The position numbers and the translations under genes are program-made. Shown one piece after another: positions 16,415 to 25,322 of a stretch of DNA of 64,000 nt (position 1 is the stretch's first letter; each line of letters begins with the position of its first letter). Source of the DNA: Pelagibacterium flavum (GTDB taxonomy: Bacteria; Pseudomonadota; Alphaproteobacteria; Rhizobiales; Devosiaceae); assembly GCF_025854335.1 (NCBI RefSeq), contig NZ_CP107716.1:3651001-3715000 (forward strand). Direction: 5' to 3'. The notes beneath the pieces are model-generated. The model did not search any database and was not told the DNA's origin. It saw only the letters and a program-made list of their open reading frames with translations.

Positions 16415-16481
16415 TGGACGACTTTTAAGCCGCCCGCAGCAGGACAATCCAGCCGCTACCGTGGACTAATTTTGCACCGCC
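16415..16481 (-). repeat. IS21 right-end multiple terminal repeats R1 and R2
   Basis: On the minus strand R1 is 16481-16462 and R2 is 16434-16415. Both fit GGCGG-N3-AAAA-N3-G-N-CCA with the R2 form GGCGGCTTAAAAGTCGTCCA, matching L1 closely. They lie between the outer tip and the istA start, so they may overlap the istA promoter. Confidence 0.75.
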
Positions 16482-16713
16482 GTTCTCACTGGGGTGTGCC
16501 CGATCCGGCGATCAGGGCGAAATCTGACGCTCGCTTTCAAGCTGCTGCAGACCGCCTGCCAGTCATCAGGCGTCGTGGGTGAGGCGACCCAGTTGTGCGG
16601 CTGCGCGTTTTGCGGCGCCGGTCACAGCCGGAACCGTCGGTCGCCGGGCTGCATTGGCTTAGACAGCCGGCTTCATTGGGATGCCGGCACGGAACAATTC
16701 AACGGAGGATGAG

Positions 16714-17127
16714 ATGGCTGAAGTCAAAGGAGAGCTTTTGTCCCTCAACGATACTCAGTTAACGACCAAGGAGTCCGCCGAGGACATCAGAGGGCGCGAT
16801 GTGCTGGATGCATCCGGAGACAAGATCGGTCACGTCAGCGACCTCCTGGTCGATGACGGCGAAAAAAAGGTCCGCCTCATGGAAGTCGCCCACGGTGGGC
16901 TTTTGGGCATTGGCGAGGAAAAGGTGTTCGTGCCCATCGACGCAATCACGGATATAGGCGCCGATGCAGTGCACATCGATCGATCGCGCGAGCATGTGGC
17001 CCGTGCACCCGTCTACGATCCCGAGATCGGGGAAAGGCGGGACTATTATGAAGGTCTTTACGACTATTACGGATATGCGCCGTTCTGGGGGCCCGGTTAC
17101 GCTTATCCCGCCTATCCGTACTTCTGA
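16714..17127 (+). CDS. PRC-barrel domain protein
   Basis: A 137-residue cytoplasmic protein with a PRC-barrel domain in its first half (SAEDIRGRDVLDASGDKIGHVSDLLVDDGEKKVRLMEVAHGG, ending PIDAITDIG). Its C-terminal tail is rich in tyrosine, glycine and proline (YYEGLYDYYGYAPFWGPGYAYPAYPYF), unusual and probably disordered. The ATG at 16714 follows AACGGAGGATGAG, a strong ribosome site. PRC-barrel proteins in alphaproteobacteria are often stress-induced, but no specific role can be assigned. It is the first gene to the right of the IS. Confidence 0.82.
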   Translation: MAEVKGELLSLNDTQLTTKESAEDIRGRDVLDASGDKIGHVSDLLVDDGEKKVRLMEVAHGGLLGIGEEKVFVPIDAITDIGADAVHIDRSREHVARAPVYDPEIGERRDYYEGLYDYYGYAPFWGPGYAYPAYPYF

Positions 17128-17346
17128 ACGCCGCGGGACACCACGGCTGGGCCGAAGCTGCTGCCCCAAACCGCGAGGGCAATTTTCGTCCGCACCCCCT
17201 GGTGTGGCTGCGGCTTGGCGCTGAATCGGTTCGCTATCCTGAGTTTAGAGATTGCCTCGCGTTCTCGGCAACCGGCAACTTTCTCCAAGTGAGCTCATTG
17301 GCCATAGCCAAACGGGATGTCATGCAGCCACCGAAAGGAGCGCGTT

Positions 17347-17766
17347 ATGAGACACTGTTTCAAGGCCCTTGCGACCTTTGCCCTTGTCGCTTCCACCTCC
17401 CCTGCCATCCTGGCACAGGAGTCCAATGGAAACGATGGAGCAGCAGCCGAGGGTCAGCCGGTAGCCGAGCGATCGATTGGGCCGGTGACGGTCGACCAGA
17501 TCGTGGGGTTCGACGAGGGCCGCAGCCTCGTCGTCATTGCGGTTGAACAAGAAGGCGAGGGCGATGCGGACAATGATGACATCGGCATAGAGGCGATGGT
17601 CGATGATCAGTCGGCGGACTTCGAGGCCATCCTCGATGCCATCGAAGAGAACCCTGTCATTTACGAGCAACTGCGCGCGGAAGGCTACGAGCGCGGCGAT
17701 ATACTTGCCGTGGGCCTGGACGACGACCGCGCACTCACGATCAGGGTTCACGCCGACAGCGAATAG
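17347..17766 (+). CDS. Small exported acidic protein of unknown function
   Basis: A 139-residue protein with a clear signal peptide (MRHCFKALATFALVASTSPAILAQ) and a very acidic mature part (EEGEGDADNDD-type stretches, DGRALTIRVHADSE-like end). AAAGGAGCGCGTT gives a good ribosome site before the ATG at 17347. I do not recognise a family. It stands alone, 219 bases after the PRC-barrel gene and convergent with ugpC. Confidence 0.7.
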   Translation: MRHCFKALATFALVASTSPAILAQESNGNDGAAAEGQPVAERSIGPVTVDQIVGFDEGRSLVVIAVEQEGEGDADNDDIGIEAMVDDQSADFEAILDAIEENPVIYEQLRAEGYERGDILAVGLDDDRALTIRVHADSE

Positions 17767-17854
17767 GCACGCCTTCGCAAGGAACACAATGTGAGCCACC
17801 GCGCTGTCCGGAATGGCGCGGCGGTTCTGCGGACAAACGCGGCCGGAGCATGTT

Positions 17855-18925
17855 CTATAGCGAGGCGGGTGACGATTTTGATTCCAGCCGCTGCCCGGTG
17901 CCAGAGTTGAACAAATGAAGGTTTGCAAGGGGCAGAATGAGTTTCTCGGTTGCTCCGGCGTACCATCGGCCGCCAGCAGCCCTTACCGTCACCAGTTCAT
18001 CGACCCCATCCACGGCAACGTAGACGAGCGATTCCTTGCCAAGGATTTCCACCGCCTCGATCCGTCCTGCAAGCGAAATGGCCGGACGGGGATCGTCGCC
18101 CAGAACGATATCTTCGGGGCGTATCCCGATGGTGCACCCTGCCTGCGGGACAATATGGGGCAGATCAACACCATGAGCTGCAAGGGCAGCCGCCTCGAGC
18201 AGGTTCATGCCCGGCGAGCCGATGAAACGCGCAACGAAGGTCGTGCGGGGCCGCTCGTAGAGTTCGGTGGGCGTTCCGACCTGCTCGATATTGCCTGCGT
18301 TCATGACAACGAGGCGATCGGCCAGGGTCATGGCTTCGAGCTGGTCGTGAGTGACGTAGATCGCCGTGGTGTCGAGCGTCTTTTGCAGCCGGCGGATTTC
18401 AACCCGCATCTGTCCGCGCAGCTTGGCGTCCAGATTGGAGAGGGGCTCGTCAAACAGGAAGGCGCGGGGCTTGCGAACGATGGCACGCCCCATGGCGACG
18501 CGCTGGCGCTGCCCGCCCGATAGCGCTGCCGGGCGGCGCTCAAGATAGGGTTCGAGTTCGAGGATGCGGGCAGCCTCGGCTACGAGAGCCTGACGGTCCT
18601 GCTTGCCGACACCGCGATTCTTCAATCCGTATTCGAGATTGCCGCGCACGGACATGTGCGGATAGAGCGCGTAATTCTGGAACACCATGGCAATGTCGCG
18701 GGCGGCAGGTTCGACGGTGTTGACCACGCGCCCGTCAATGGCGATCGTCCCGCTGGTGATGGTTTCAAGGCCGGCAATCATCCGCAGAAGCGTCGATTTT
18801 CCGCAGCCGGACGGGCCGACCAGAACCATGAGTTCCCCCGGTTCGACGGCAAGGTCGATGCCGTGCAGGGCCGTGACATTGCCCGAATAGACTTTCCGGG
18901 CCTGATTGATTGCAATGCTCGACAT
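17855..18925 (-). CDS. ugpC: ABC transporter ATP-binding protein, UgpC/MalK type
   Basis: A 356-residue ATPase of the carbohydrate-uptake-1 family. Walker [10 protein letters not shown] (37-45), signature LSGGQRQRV (135-143), Walker [15 protein letters not shown], switch His in [10 protein letters not shown], and a C-terminal TOBE/OB domain ([13 protein letters not shown]). It is last in the operon after the HAD gene (16-base gap) and would energise UgpA-UgpE for glycerol 3-phosphate or glycerophosphodiester uptake. Confidence 0.88.
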   Translation of the reverse strand: MSSIAINQARKVYSGNVTALHGIDLAVEPGELMVLVGPSGCGKSTLLRMIAGLETITSGTIAIDGRVVNTVEPAARDIAMVFQNYALYPHMSVRGNLEYGLKNRGVGKQDRQALVAEAARILELEPYLERRPAALSGGQRQRVAMGRAIVRKPRAFLFDEPLSNLDAKLRGQMRVEIRRLQKTLDTTAIYVTHDQLEAMTLADRLVVMNAGNIEQVGTPTELYERPRTTFVARFIGSPGMNLLEAAALAAHGVDLPHIVPQAGCTIGIRPEDIVLGDDPRPAISLAGRIEAVEILGKESLVYVAVDGVDELVTVRAAGGRWYAGATEKLILPLANLHLFNSGTGQRLESKSSPASL

Positions 18926-18941
18926 TTTCCAGTTTCCGTCC

Positions 18942-19622
18942 TTAGAGGGTTGAGGGCGCCAGATCGGCGACGATCAGCGCGGCCAGATCCTGCGCGCCCA
19001 CGGCCACGCCGGCAGCGCCGGCCGCCAGCAGCACTTCGCGCCGGTCGGGGCGCGGATCGTTGGGATCGACAAAGCCGATGGCCTTGACCCCGGCGGCGCG
19101 GGCGGCCTGGATGCCATGATGGCTATCGTCGACCATGATTGAGCGTTCCGGGCGCGCATCGAAAGCCGCGAGGCAGTAGAGCACCAGATCGGGCGCCGGT
19201 TTGGGCCTGGCGACCATTTCGGCACTGAAGATATGGGGGGCAAAAATATCCCATAGCTCAAGCAGTCCGAGGCTGTTTTTCAGGCGTGCCATCGTGCTGT
19301 TCGAGGCAACGCATTTTGGCACATCAAGCGCCCGCAGCAGCGGCTCTATACCGGCCATGGCGCGCAATTCCCGCGCAAACGCCGCGTACACATCGGAATG
19401 CCAGCTCGAAAACAGGCTATCGAGCGCGGTGATGCCCGCTGCTTCGAAATAGAAGCGCAAATCGCTTTCGGACTTTCCGGTGAAGGTGCGATGAGCTTCT
19501 TCGGCGCTCATCGAAAGGCCGGCGGCGCTGAGGGATTGGGCCAGAGTGCGGCTGGCGATCGGCTCGCTGTCGATGAGCACGCCGTCGCAATCGAAAATGA
19601 CGAGATCGAGCGGCCGGGTCAT
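18942..19622 (-). CDS. HAD-superfamily phosphatase, phosphoglycolate/beta-PGM-like
   Basis: A 226-residue HAD hydrolase with motif [17 protein letters not shown] (nucleophile Asp10, acid Asp12), motif [13 protein letters not shown], motif III lysine in ARPKPAPD and motif [14 protein letters not shown]. It overlaps the end of phoD by four bases, so it belongs to the same operon and probably dephosphorylates a small phosphoester taken up or produced by the other enzymes. Substrate not readable. Confidence 0.87.
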   Translation of the reverse strand: MTRPLDLVIFDCDGVLIDSEPIASRTLAQSLSAAGLSMSAEEAHRTFTGKSESDLRFYFEAAGITALDSLFSSWHSDVYAAFARELRAMAGIEPLLRALDVPKCVASNSTMARLKNSLGLLELWDIFAPHIFSAEMVARPKPAPDLVLYCLAAFDARPERSIMVDDSHHGIQAARAAGVKAIGFVDPNDPRPDRREVLLAAGAAGVAVGAQDLAALIVADLAPSTL

Positions 19623-21148
19623 AGGCGGTTCACTCCCGCCATTCCATCGAGCACGGCAAAGCTTTGGAAGATCGCGGCGCTGGCATTCGGGTCCTTGCGG
19701 TCGGACACCGCGACGAAATCGGCCCGCGCCTGTTCAGACGAGAGCGAAAGAATGGCATAGCCATGCTCGCGGCTGCTGGCGAATTTGAGGTGCGGGTTTT
19801 CGGCCAAAGCCGTCGAGACACTTGCTTGGCTTGGCCCATCGGAGGTGATCGACCCGGTCACAAATTCGGTGGCGAGGGTTGCGCTGTCAGGATTTGCGAA
19901 ATCCTCTTTGACGTCGGCGGCGTAGAACGCATGCAGATCACCACCGATGACCAGCGGATTGGCCGTGCCCGAGGCGCGCACCGAATCGAGAAGCCGGGTG
20001 CGGGCCGAGCGGTATCCATCCCAGCCATCGAGATTGTACCCGGTTGCGTCTCCCGCCTTTGTGTCGCGTTCGGAGAGCAGCGTCTGCTGGGCGATGACCG
20101 TCCATTTGGCGTGCGAGGCATCGAGGGTTGCGTCGAACCAGGCTTCCTGCGCGTCACCGAGCATGGTGCGTCCGGGCACATCTTCGGAGACTTCGAGCGG
20201 TGCCGAACGGTATTGGCGGGTGTCGAGCATGGCGATGTCGAGCAAATGCCCGAACCCGTGCCGTCCATAGATTTTGAAATCGGTAAAATCGCGGCTGGTG
20301 ATTGGCGGAACGGGCATATGCTCGTACCAGGCCTGGTAGGCCGCAGCCCGCTGGCGCAAGAATTTTTCGCCTCCGACGACATTGGGGGCGTCGTCATCGG
20401 CGTAATTGTTGATGACTTCGTGGTCGTCCCAGACGGCGAGCCAGGGGAAACTGGCGTGGGCGGCCTGCAGGTCGGGATCGGATTTGTACTGGGCGTGCCG
20501 CTCCCGGTATTCGCTCAAAAGGGTTGGCGGCCAGCCATTGCCGTGCCGGCGCACCAGATGGGTGCCGTAGCTGACCTCGTAGATATAATCGCCCAGATGG
20601 ACGACGAGATCGAGGTCGCGTTGGGCCATGTCGCGATAGGCGCTGTAATAGCCCTGCTCATATTGCTGGCACGACGCGAAGGCGAAGGTGAAACGATCGT
20701 TTGCCGCGTCGGCGGCGGGCGCAGTGCGAGTGCGGCCGACCCTGCTTTCGGCATTGCCGCAGCGGAAGCGATAGAAATACCAGCGGCCGGCCCCAAGACC
20801 CGTCACCGCCACATGGACCGAATGGCCCCATTCCTGAACCGCCCGATAGATGCCGGAGCGGACCGGCCGGGAAAATGCTTCATCCTCGGCCACCTCCCAG
20901 AAAACTTCCATTGGGGGAATGGCGACCTCAGGGATCGGCGCGAAGGGATCAGCGAGCGGGACCGCCTCGACCGGAAAGACCAGTCGCGTCCAGAGGATGA
21001 CGCCGTCGGGCGTCGGGCAGCCTGATGCCACGCCGAGGGAAAACGGATCGGTGTCGAAAGTTTGCGCACGCGCGCTTCCAAGGCTTGGCCAAATAGCGGC
21101 GGCGGCCAGGCCGGTGCCGAGAAAAAGGCGGCGGTTCAATAAGGGCAC
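19619..21148 (-). CDS. phoD: Tat-exported PhoD-type alkaline phosphatase/phosphodiesterase
   Basis: A 509-residue PhoD-family metallophosphoesterase. The N-terminus carries a twin-arginine signal (LNRRLFLGTGLAAAAIWPSLGSARAQ). Family motifs include FAFASCQQYEQGYYSAYRDMA, DLVVHLGDYIYE and WLAVWDDHEVINNYADDD. PhoD enzymes use Fe/Ca in the periplasm on phosphomonoesters and diesters. The GTG at 21148 is chosen: GGAG lies six bases upstream and the Tat motif follows directly. It lies between the GDPD gene and the HAD phosphatase, suggesting that extracellular phosphodiesters are cut before or alongside uptake. Confidence 0.9.
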   Translation of the reverse strand: MPLLNRRLFLGTGLAAAAIWPSLGSARAQTFDTDPFSLGVASGCPTPDGVILWTRLVFPVEAVPLADPFAPIPEVAIPPMEVFWEVAEDEAFSRPVRSGIYRAVQEWGHSVHVAVTGLGAGRWYFYRFRCGNAESRVGRTRTAPAADAANDRFTFAFASCQQYEQGYYSAYRDMAQRDLDLVVHLGDYIYEVSYGTHLVRRHGNGWPPTLLSEYRERHAQYKSDPDLQAAHASFPWLAVWDDHEVINNYADDDAPNVVGGEKFLRQRAAAYQAWYEHMPVPPITSRDFTDFKIYGRHGFGHLLDIAMLDTRQYRSAPLEVSEDVPGRTMLGDAQEAWFDATLDASHAKWTVIAQQTLLSERDTKAGDATGYNLDGWDGYRSARTRLLDSVRASGTANPLVIGGDLHAFYAADVKEDFANPDSATLATEFVTGSITSDGPSQASVSTALAENPHLKFASSREHGYAILSLSSEQARADFVAVSDRKDPNASAAIFQSFAVLDGMAGVNRL

Positions 21149-21177
21149 GAAGGTCTCCACACAAGTGCTTTCAGTTT

Positions 21178-21921
21178 TCAGGCCGAAAGGGCAAGCCGGT
21201 CGCGAACGGACAGGGCGAGGACCGGATCGTCCGAGGTCAGATAGCCGGTGCGGCGCTCGAGCCAGAACGCGATATCCTCTTCGGTGTTGGGCACCCAGGC
21301 GCCGAGTTGCTCGAGCGGCAATATGGCGAGAACCGCGTCCCAGTGTTCGGCGAGCAGGGATTTTTCGATGGCAATGATGTCCGCACGATCCAAAGCCGCC
21401 CGCAGCGTCTGCTCGAGTCCGCGCGTTTGCGCCGATTTGTGGTTGACCGAGCAGAGCCGCGGAATGTCGGGGGCAGCGACTTTGCAAGCGTCCAGCACGT
21501 CAAGGTTGAAGCTGGTCATGTGGCTCCTGCCGGCCAGCCCGAACCGGATAAGGGTCGCGGCCACCCGCTCGGGGAGACCGGGATAGGGGGTGCCCGTTTC
21601 GTCGGATTTGAGCTCGACATGGAGATGGCAATTGCCTTCGGCCAGCACCTCGAGCACTTCGGCCAGGGTGGGCAGGGTGTCGGGGCTGTCCTTTAGACGC
21701 AGCGTGCGGCGCTGTTGGGGGGTGACCAGCCGCACGGGACCGGAGCCCTCCGCGGTGCGGGCCAGCGTCGCGTCGTGGATCACCAGAAGTTCGCCGGCAT
21801 CGGAGAGATGCACGTCGAATTCGACAGCGTCGACCCCTGTTCCGAGCACGTTGCGGAAACCGGTCAGCGAATTTTCCGGCCAGAGATTGCGGCCACCGCG
21901 ATGGCCTACGATCTGAGTCAT
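21178..21921 (-). CDS. ugpQ: Glycerophosphodiester phosphodiesterase
   Basis: A 247-residue cytoplasmic GDPD-family enzyme with no signal peptide. The catalytic pair His7-Arg8 (VGHRGGRNLWPENSLTGF), Glu34/Asp36 (VEFDVHLSDAGELLVIHD) and His49 are visible. It hydrolyses glycerophosphodiesters to glycerol 3-phosphate and an alcohol. Start ATG at 21921. It lies directly after ugpE, as ugpQ does after the ugp genes in enterobacteria, which supports a glycerophosphodiester role for the transporter. Confidence 0.9.
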   Translation of the reverse strand: MTQIVGHRGGRNLWPENSLTGFRNVLGTGVDAVEFDVHLSDAGELLVIHDATLARTAEGSGPVRLVTPQQRRTLRLKDSPDTLPTLAEVLEVLAEGNCHLHVELKSDETGTPYPGLPERVAATLIRFGLAGRSHMTSFNLDVLDACKVAAPDIPRLCSVNHKSAQTRGLEQTLRAALDRADIIAIEKSLLAEHWDAVLAILPLEQLGAWVPNTEEDIAFWLERRTGYLTSDDPVLALSVRDRLALSA

Positions 21922-21944
21922 TTTTGAGAACCTTTGGGTTGAAG

Positions 21945-22868
21945 TTATTTGCCCGAATCCACCAGCCCTCTGGCGAACCAGCGCTGGAGAACGAGAATGA
22001 CGACGGTGGGCGGAAGCATCACGACAAAGGAAGCCGCCATGGCGTAGCTCCACCAGGCTGCCGGATCGCTTGGTCCGGGCATCAGGCCCTTGAGCGCGAT
22101 GATGACGGTCATCATGTCCTTTTGCGTCGTGAACAGCAGGGGCCAGAGATACTGGTTCCAGCCATAGACAAAGAGGATGATGGCCAGCGCGGCGATGTTG
22201 GGGAGCGAAAGAGGCAGCAGGATATCGCGCAGGAATTTCATGGGCGTGGTGCCGTCGAGCTTGGCGGCCTCGCACAGATCTTCGGGCACGGTCATGAAAA
22301 ATTGCCGGAACAGGAACACCGCCGTTGCCGACGCGATGAGCGGCAGCGTCAGGCCCGGATAGGTGTTGACCAGGTTCCAGTTAAAGCGTGCATCGACGGT
22401 GTATCCGGTGAGCATTTCGATCAGAAACGAGATGCCGGTTGTGTCCATCAACCAGCGGATCGGCCCGGCCACGTCGGCCACCGATTCATAGGTTGGCAGG
22501 ATGCGCACCTCGACCGGCAGCATGAGCGACATGAAGATCAGCCAGAAGGCGGTCAGCCGGAAGGGAAACCGAAAATAGGTGATGGCAAAGCCAGCAAGGA
22601 TCGACAGGACGATCTTGCCCACCACGATGCCGGTGGTAACGATGAGCGTGTTGATAAAGGACTGCCCGAAATCGGCGGTTTCCCATGCGATCGCCAGGTT
22701 CTCGAAAAACATCTCGCCGGGCACCATCGGCATGGGGACCTGCTGGATGGCCTGCCCGGTGTGCGAGCCGGCCACGAAGGCGAAATAGAGCGGCGCGCAA
22801 ACGATGATCGCCCCGACGATCAGGATGACGTGGCAGACGATAGTGAGGACGGGACTACGCTCGATCAT
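21945..22868 (-). CDS. ugpE: ABC transporter permease, UgpE type
   Basis: A 307-residue inner-membrane permease with six hydrophobic helices and the EAA loop EDLCEAAKLDGTTPMKFLRDILLPLSLP. The length and ending (RWFARGLVDSGK) are typical of MalG/UgpE proteins, whose C-termini read GLxxGAxK. It starts two bases after the ugpA stop and precedes the GDPD gene. Confidence 0.92.
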   Translation of the reverse strand: MIERSPVLTIVCHVILIVGAIIVCAPLYFAFVAGSHTGQAIQQVPMPMVPGEMFFENLAIAWETADFGQSFINTLIVTTGIVVGKIVLSILAGFAITYFRFPFRLTAFWLIFMSLMLPVEVRILPTYESVADVAGPIRWLMDTTGISFLIEMLTGYTVDARFNWNLVNTYPGLTLPLIASATAVFLFRQFFMTVPEDLCEAAKLDGTTPMKFLRDILLPLSLPNIAALAIILFVYGWNQYLWPLLFTTQKDMMTVIIALKGLMPGPSDPAAWWSYAMAASFVVMLPPTVVILVLQRWFARGLVDSGK

Positions 22869-22870
22869 GG

Positions 22871-23860
22871 CTAAACCTGATAGTTGACCTTGCGGTCCAT
22901 GGCGCGGAACTGGAGCACGGTGAAGGTGACCGCGAGGATCATCAGGATAACCGACTGGGCGGCGGACGAGCCCAGATTGAGCATGACGAAGCCGTCCTGA
23001 TAGACCTTGTAGACCAGCGTTGTGGTCGAGCCGGCAGGCCCGCCGCTGGTCACCGCATCAATGATCGGAAAGGTGTCGAAGAGCCCATAGACCATGTTGA
23101 TGATGAACAGGTACATGATCGTGGGCGTGATGAGGGGCAGCGAGATCGTGAAGAACCGCTTGAGCTGGCCGGCGCCGTCGATGGCGGCTGCCTCACGCAG
23201 GGATTGCGGCACGGCCAGCATGGCGGCCACGAGGAATATGTAATCGTAGCAGATGTGCTTCCAGACCGCCGAAATGGTAATCAGGATAAGCGCGTCGCCC
23301 GAGCGCAGGTTCGGATCCCAGGGCAGGCCCATGGCGTGGATACCCATGGCGACCGGGCCGACAGTGGGGTTGAACAGATAAGCCCAGATGGCGCCCGAGA
23401 TCACCGGCGCAATGGCGTAGGGCAGCAACAGGATGCTGCGATAGGCGAAGCGGCCGCGAATGATGTGGTCGGTGGCGAAAGCCAGTGCCCCGGCCAATGC
23501 CAGCGTCGCGATGTTCTGGACGATGGTGAACCAGAAGGTCAGCCATGCGCTGTTGCGGTAGGACTCGCTTGCGAACAGCTCGGTAAAGTTGCGCCAGCCG
23601 ACAAACAGCGATTTCCCGCCGAACGGGTCGACCTGGACGAAAGCGAGCGAGAGCGCTTTCCAGGAGGGAATGAAAAAGAAGAACAAGAGGATGATCAGTT
23701 GCGGCGAGAGCAGCGCCGCAGCGATCCAGTGGTTCTTGAAATGCGCGCGCTTGAGGCCGTCTTCGCTGGACCGCGTGAGCCTTTCAAACAGGCGACGGCC
23801 ATCGAAGAGAGGGGTGCCTTTCGGCACCCCTGCGGGGACGAGAACGTCAGCTGCCGGCAT
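22871..23860 (-). CDS. ugpA: ABC transporter permease, UgpA type
   Basis: An inner-membrane permease of 318-329 residues with the EAA motif LREAAAIDGAGQLKRFFTISLPLITPT. The start is uncertain: the ATG at 23860 overlaps ugpB by 14 bases and puts the intercistronic hairpin inside the coding frame, while a GTG at 23827 lies in the hairpin itself; no ATG occurs in frame after the hairpin until well into the protein. Homologues usually begin near KNHWIAAALLSPQL, so the first 30-40 residues may be a family-specific extension. Partner of UgpE. Confidence 0.87.
   Translation of the reverse strand: MPAADVLVPAGVPKGTPLFDGRRLFERLTRSSEDGLKRAHFKNHWIAAALLSPQLIILLFFFFIPSWKALSLAFVQVDPFGGKSLFVGWRNFTELFASESYRNSAWLTFWFTIVQNIATLALAGALAFATDHIIRGRFAYRSILLLPYAIAPVISGAIWAYLFNPTVGPVAMGIHAMGLPWDPNLRSGDALILITISAVWKHICYDYIFLVAAMLAVPQSLREAAAIDGAGQLKRFFTISLPLITPTIMYLFIINMVYGLFDTFPIIDAVTSGGPAGSTTTLVYKVYQDGFVMLNLGSSAAQSVILMILAVTFTVLQFRAMDRKVNYQV
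23810..23831 (-). other. Stem-loop at the ugpB-ugpA junction
   Basis: AGGGGTGCC (23810-23818) and GGCACCCCT (23823-23831) are perfect reverse complements around a four-base loop (TTTC on the plus strand, GAAA on the minus, a GNRA tetraloop in the RNA). It starts 16 bases after the ugpB stop in the direction of transcription. It may protect the ugpB transcript and restrict ribosome access to ugpA. Confidence 0.65.
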
Positions 23861-25169
23861 GGAGCTGCTCGAACTGGCGCAGGATTTCGTTGCCACGGGC
23901 AACCGAGCTGTCCAAGGCCTCCTGCGCGGATTTCTGATCGGTCCAGACCGCTTCGAGTTCCTCGAGCAGCACGGCCCACCACTGGTTGGAATTGCCAAAT
24001 CGCATGCCGCGCGAGTTTTCGGTCGGCTCGTGACGGGTGAGCTGAAGCAGCGCAATTTCGCGGGTCGGATGCTCCTCGAAGAAGCCCTGCTCGGCCATCA
24101 GCTCGTAGGCTGCGTTGGTGACCGGGATATAGCCGGTCTGTTCGCTCCACCAGGCCTGGGTTTCGGGCTGGGCAACGAAGTCGATGAAGGCGGCAGCCGC
24201 GGCGTATTCCTCGTCGGCCTTGCCCTGGAGAACCCAGAGGGCCGCGCCGCCAATGTTGGAATTGTGGGGTTCGACGCCAGCCTCGTGGGGCTGAAGGGTG
24301 GCGCTCCAGTTGAACTGGGCCTCGGCCTCGACGCCGGCATGGGAGGCCGTTGAGGCCGACCAGGTCGAACACGTGCCCGAATTGAACAGCTGGGCGGGCG
24401 ACATGCCATTGCCCGAGAGCTGGATGATGCCGTCATCGATCCAGCGCTTGAGACGCTCGACCTGCTGGACCACCGGGGTTGTGTTGTAGACATATTCGGT
24501 GCCAAGCCCGTCAAAGCCATTGGCTTGCGTCCCGAAGGGATAGTCGTTGATGGTCGAGTAGCCTTCGAGCAGGCTCCAGGGGAAGTCTGAGTTCAGCACC
24601 ATTCCGCATTCGGAGATGCCCTGGTCCTTTATCGCGTAGAGCTGCTGTTCGAATTCGTCCCAGGTTTCGGCCGGCTTGTCGAACCCGGCTGCCTCGAAAT
24701 GATCGGCATTGAACCACATGATGCCGGTCGAGGAGTTGAACGGCAGGGCGGCTGGCGCGCCATCGACCACGTAGAAATCGGCGACAGGGGCAATAAAATC
24801 GCTCCAGTCGGTGTCATAGCCCTGCTCGGCCATCAGCTGGTTCACCGGAACCGCGGCATCCGAAAAGAGCATCGTGAGGAAGCTGCGTTCCGTGGCCTGG
24901 ATGATGGTGGGATGCTGGCCGACGCGATAGGCTGCAATCATGGCGGCGAAGGTTTCTTCGTAATTGCCCTTGCGAACACCGACGACTTCATAATCGTCCT
25001 GACTGGTGTTGAAGTCGGCAATCATTTCCTGAATGGCCTCTTCGATGCGGCCGCCATTGGCGTACCACCATTCGATGGTCGTCTTGTCCTGGGCCAGAGC
25101 GGGCAGCGCCATAACGGCAAGCGATCCCGCGAGGGCCGTCAGAGCGGCGCCCCTGAAAATCGTGTTCAT
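23847..25169 (-). CDS. ugpB: ABC transporter substrate-binding protein, UgpB type
   Basis: A 440-residue family 1 extracellular solute-binding protein. Signal peptide MNTIFRGAALTALAGSLAVMALPALAQ, then TTIEWWYANGGRIEEAIQEMIADFN as in UgpB (EWWHxxxG). The stretch ALPFNSSTGIMWFNADHFEAAGFD is typical of glycerol-3-phosphate binders. ATG 25169 follows GAGGACG. It is first in the operon and divergent from the SorC regulator. Binding of glycerol 3-phosphate or its diesters is inferred from the GDPD and PhoD neighbours. Confidence 0.9.
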   Translation of the reverse strand: MNTIFRGAALTALAGSLAVMALPALAQDKTTIEWWYANGGRIEEAIQEMIADFNTSQDDYEVVGVRKGNYEETFAAMIAAYRVGQHPTIIQATERSFLTMLFSDAAVPVNQLMAEQGYDTDWSDFIAPVADFYVVDGAPAALPFNSSTGIMWFNADHFEAAGFDKPAETWDEFEQQLYAIKDQGISECGMVLNSDFPWSLLEGYSTINDYPFGTQANGFDGLGTEYVYNTTPVVQQVERLKRWIDDGIIQLSGNGMSPAQLFNSGTCSTWSASTASHAGVEAEAQFNWSATLQPHEAGVEPHNSNIGGAALWVLQGKADEEYAAAAAFIDFVAQPETQAWWSEQTGYIPVTNAAYELMAEQGFFEEHPTREIALLQLTRHEPTENSRGMRFGNSNQWWAVLLEELEAVWTDQKSAQEALDSSVARGNEILRQFEQLHAGS

Positions 25170-25274
25170 CGTCCTCGTCCTTGTTTCGATCCGTTTCTGA
25201 ATGAAACGGGTTGAATTTCTCGCCGTTCGCGGCAATTGAACTCATGCCGCCTTGCGGTCGCTCGATACCGTTAC

Positions 25275-25308
25275 GTTACATATGTTACGGTCGCGTGACA
25301 TATGTAAC
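25275..25308. promoter_or_regulatory. Two tandem operators between ugpB and the SorC gene
   Basis: GTTACATATGTTAC (25275-25288) and GTGACATATGTAAC (25295-25308) are near-palindromes with the same consensus GTTACATATGTAAC. Their centres are 20 bp apart, two helical turns, so dimers would sit on the same face. They lie directly in front of the regulator gene and about 106 bp from ugpB, as expected for autoregulation plus control of the operon. Confidence 0.7.
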
Positions 25309-25322
25309 AATGAGGGATGACG

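Larger units (their letters stand above)
13986..16488 (-). mobile_element. IS21-family insertion sequence, complete (2503 bp)
   Basis: The element carries istA and istB in the usual overlapping order. Its ends are inverted repeats: reading inward, the left end starts TGTCAACGGCGGGGTAAAAG and the right end TGAGAACGGCGGTGCAAAAT, both opening with TG. Each end holds two copies of a 20-bp unit GGCGG-N3-AAAA-N3-G-N-CCA, the multiple terminal repeats typical of IS21. I see no matching target duplication: the flanks are AGAGG on the left and CTGGG on the right. Both genes look intact, so the copy may be active. Confidence 0.88.

Noticed and set aside
13978-16496. Target-site duplication flanking the IS21 element
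   Set aside because: Flanking 4-8 base stretches were compared and do not match, so no duplication is claimed.
16489-16713. EcfG (general stress sigma factor) promoter before the PRC-barrel gene
   Set aside because: GGAAC occurs twice but no GTT-type -10 stands 16-17 bases downstream of either.
21924-22874. A 316-codon open frame on the plus strand opposite ugpE
   Set aside because: Composition is rich in His, Arg, Asp and Gly with no recognisable domain; the opposite strand encodes a clear permease. It is a by-product of GC-rich codon use.
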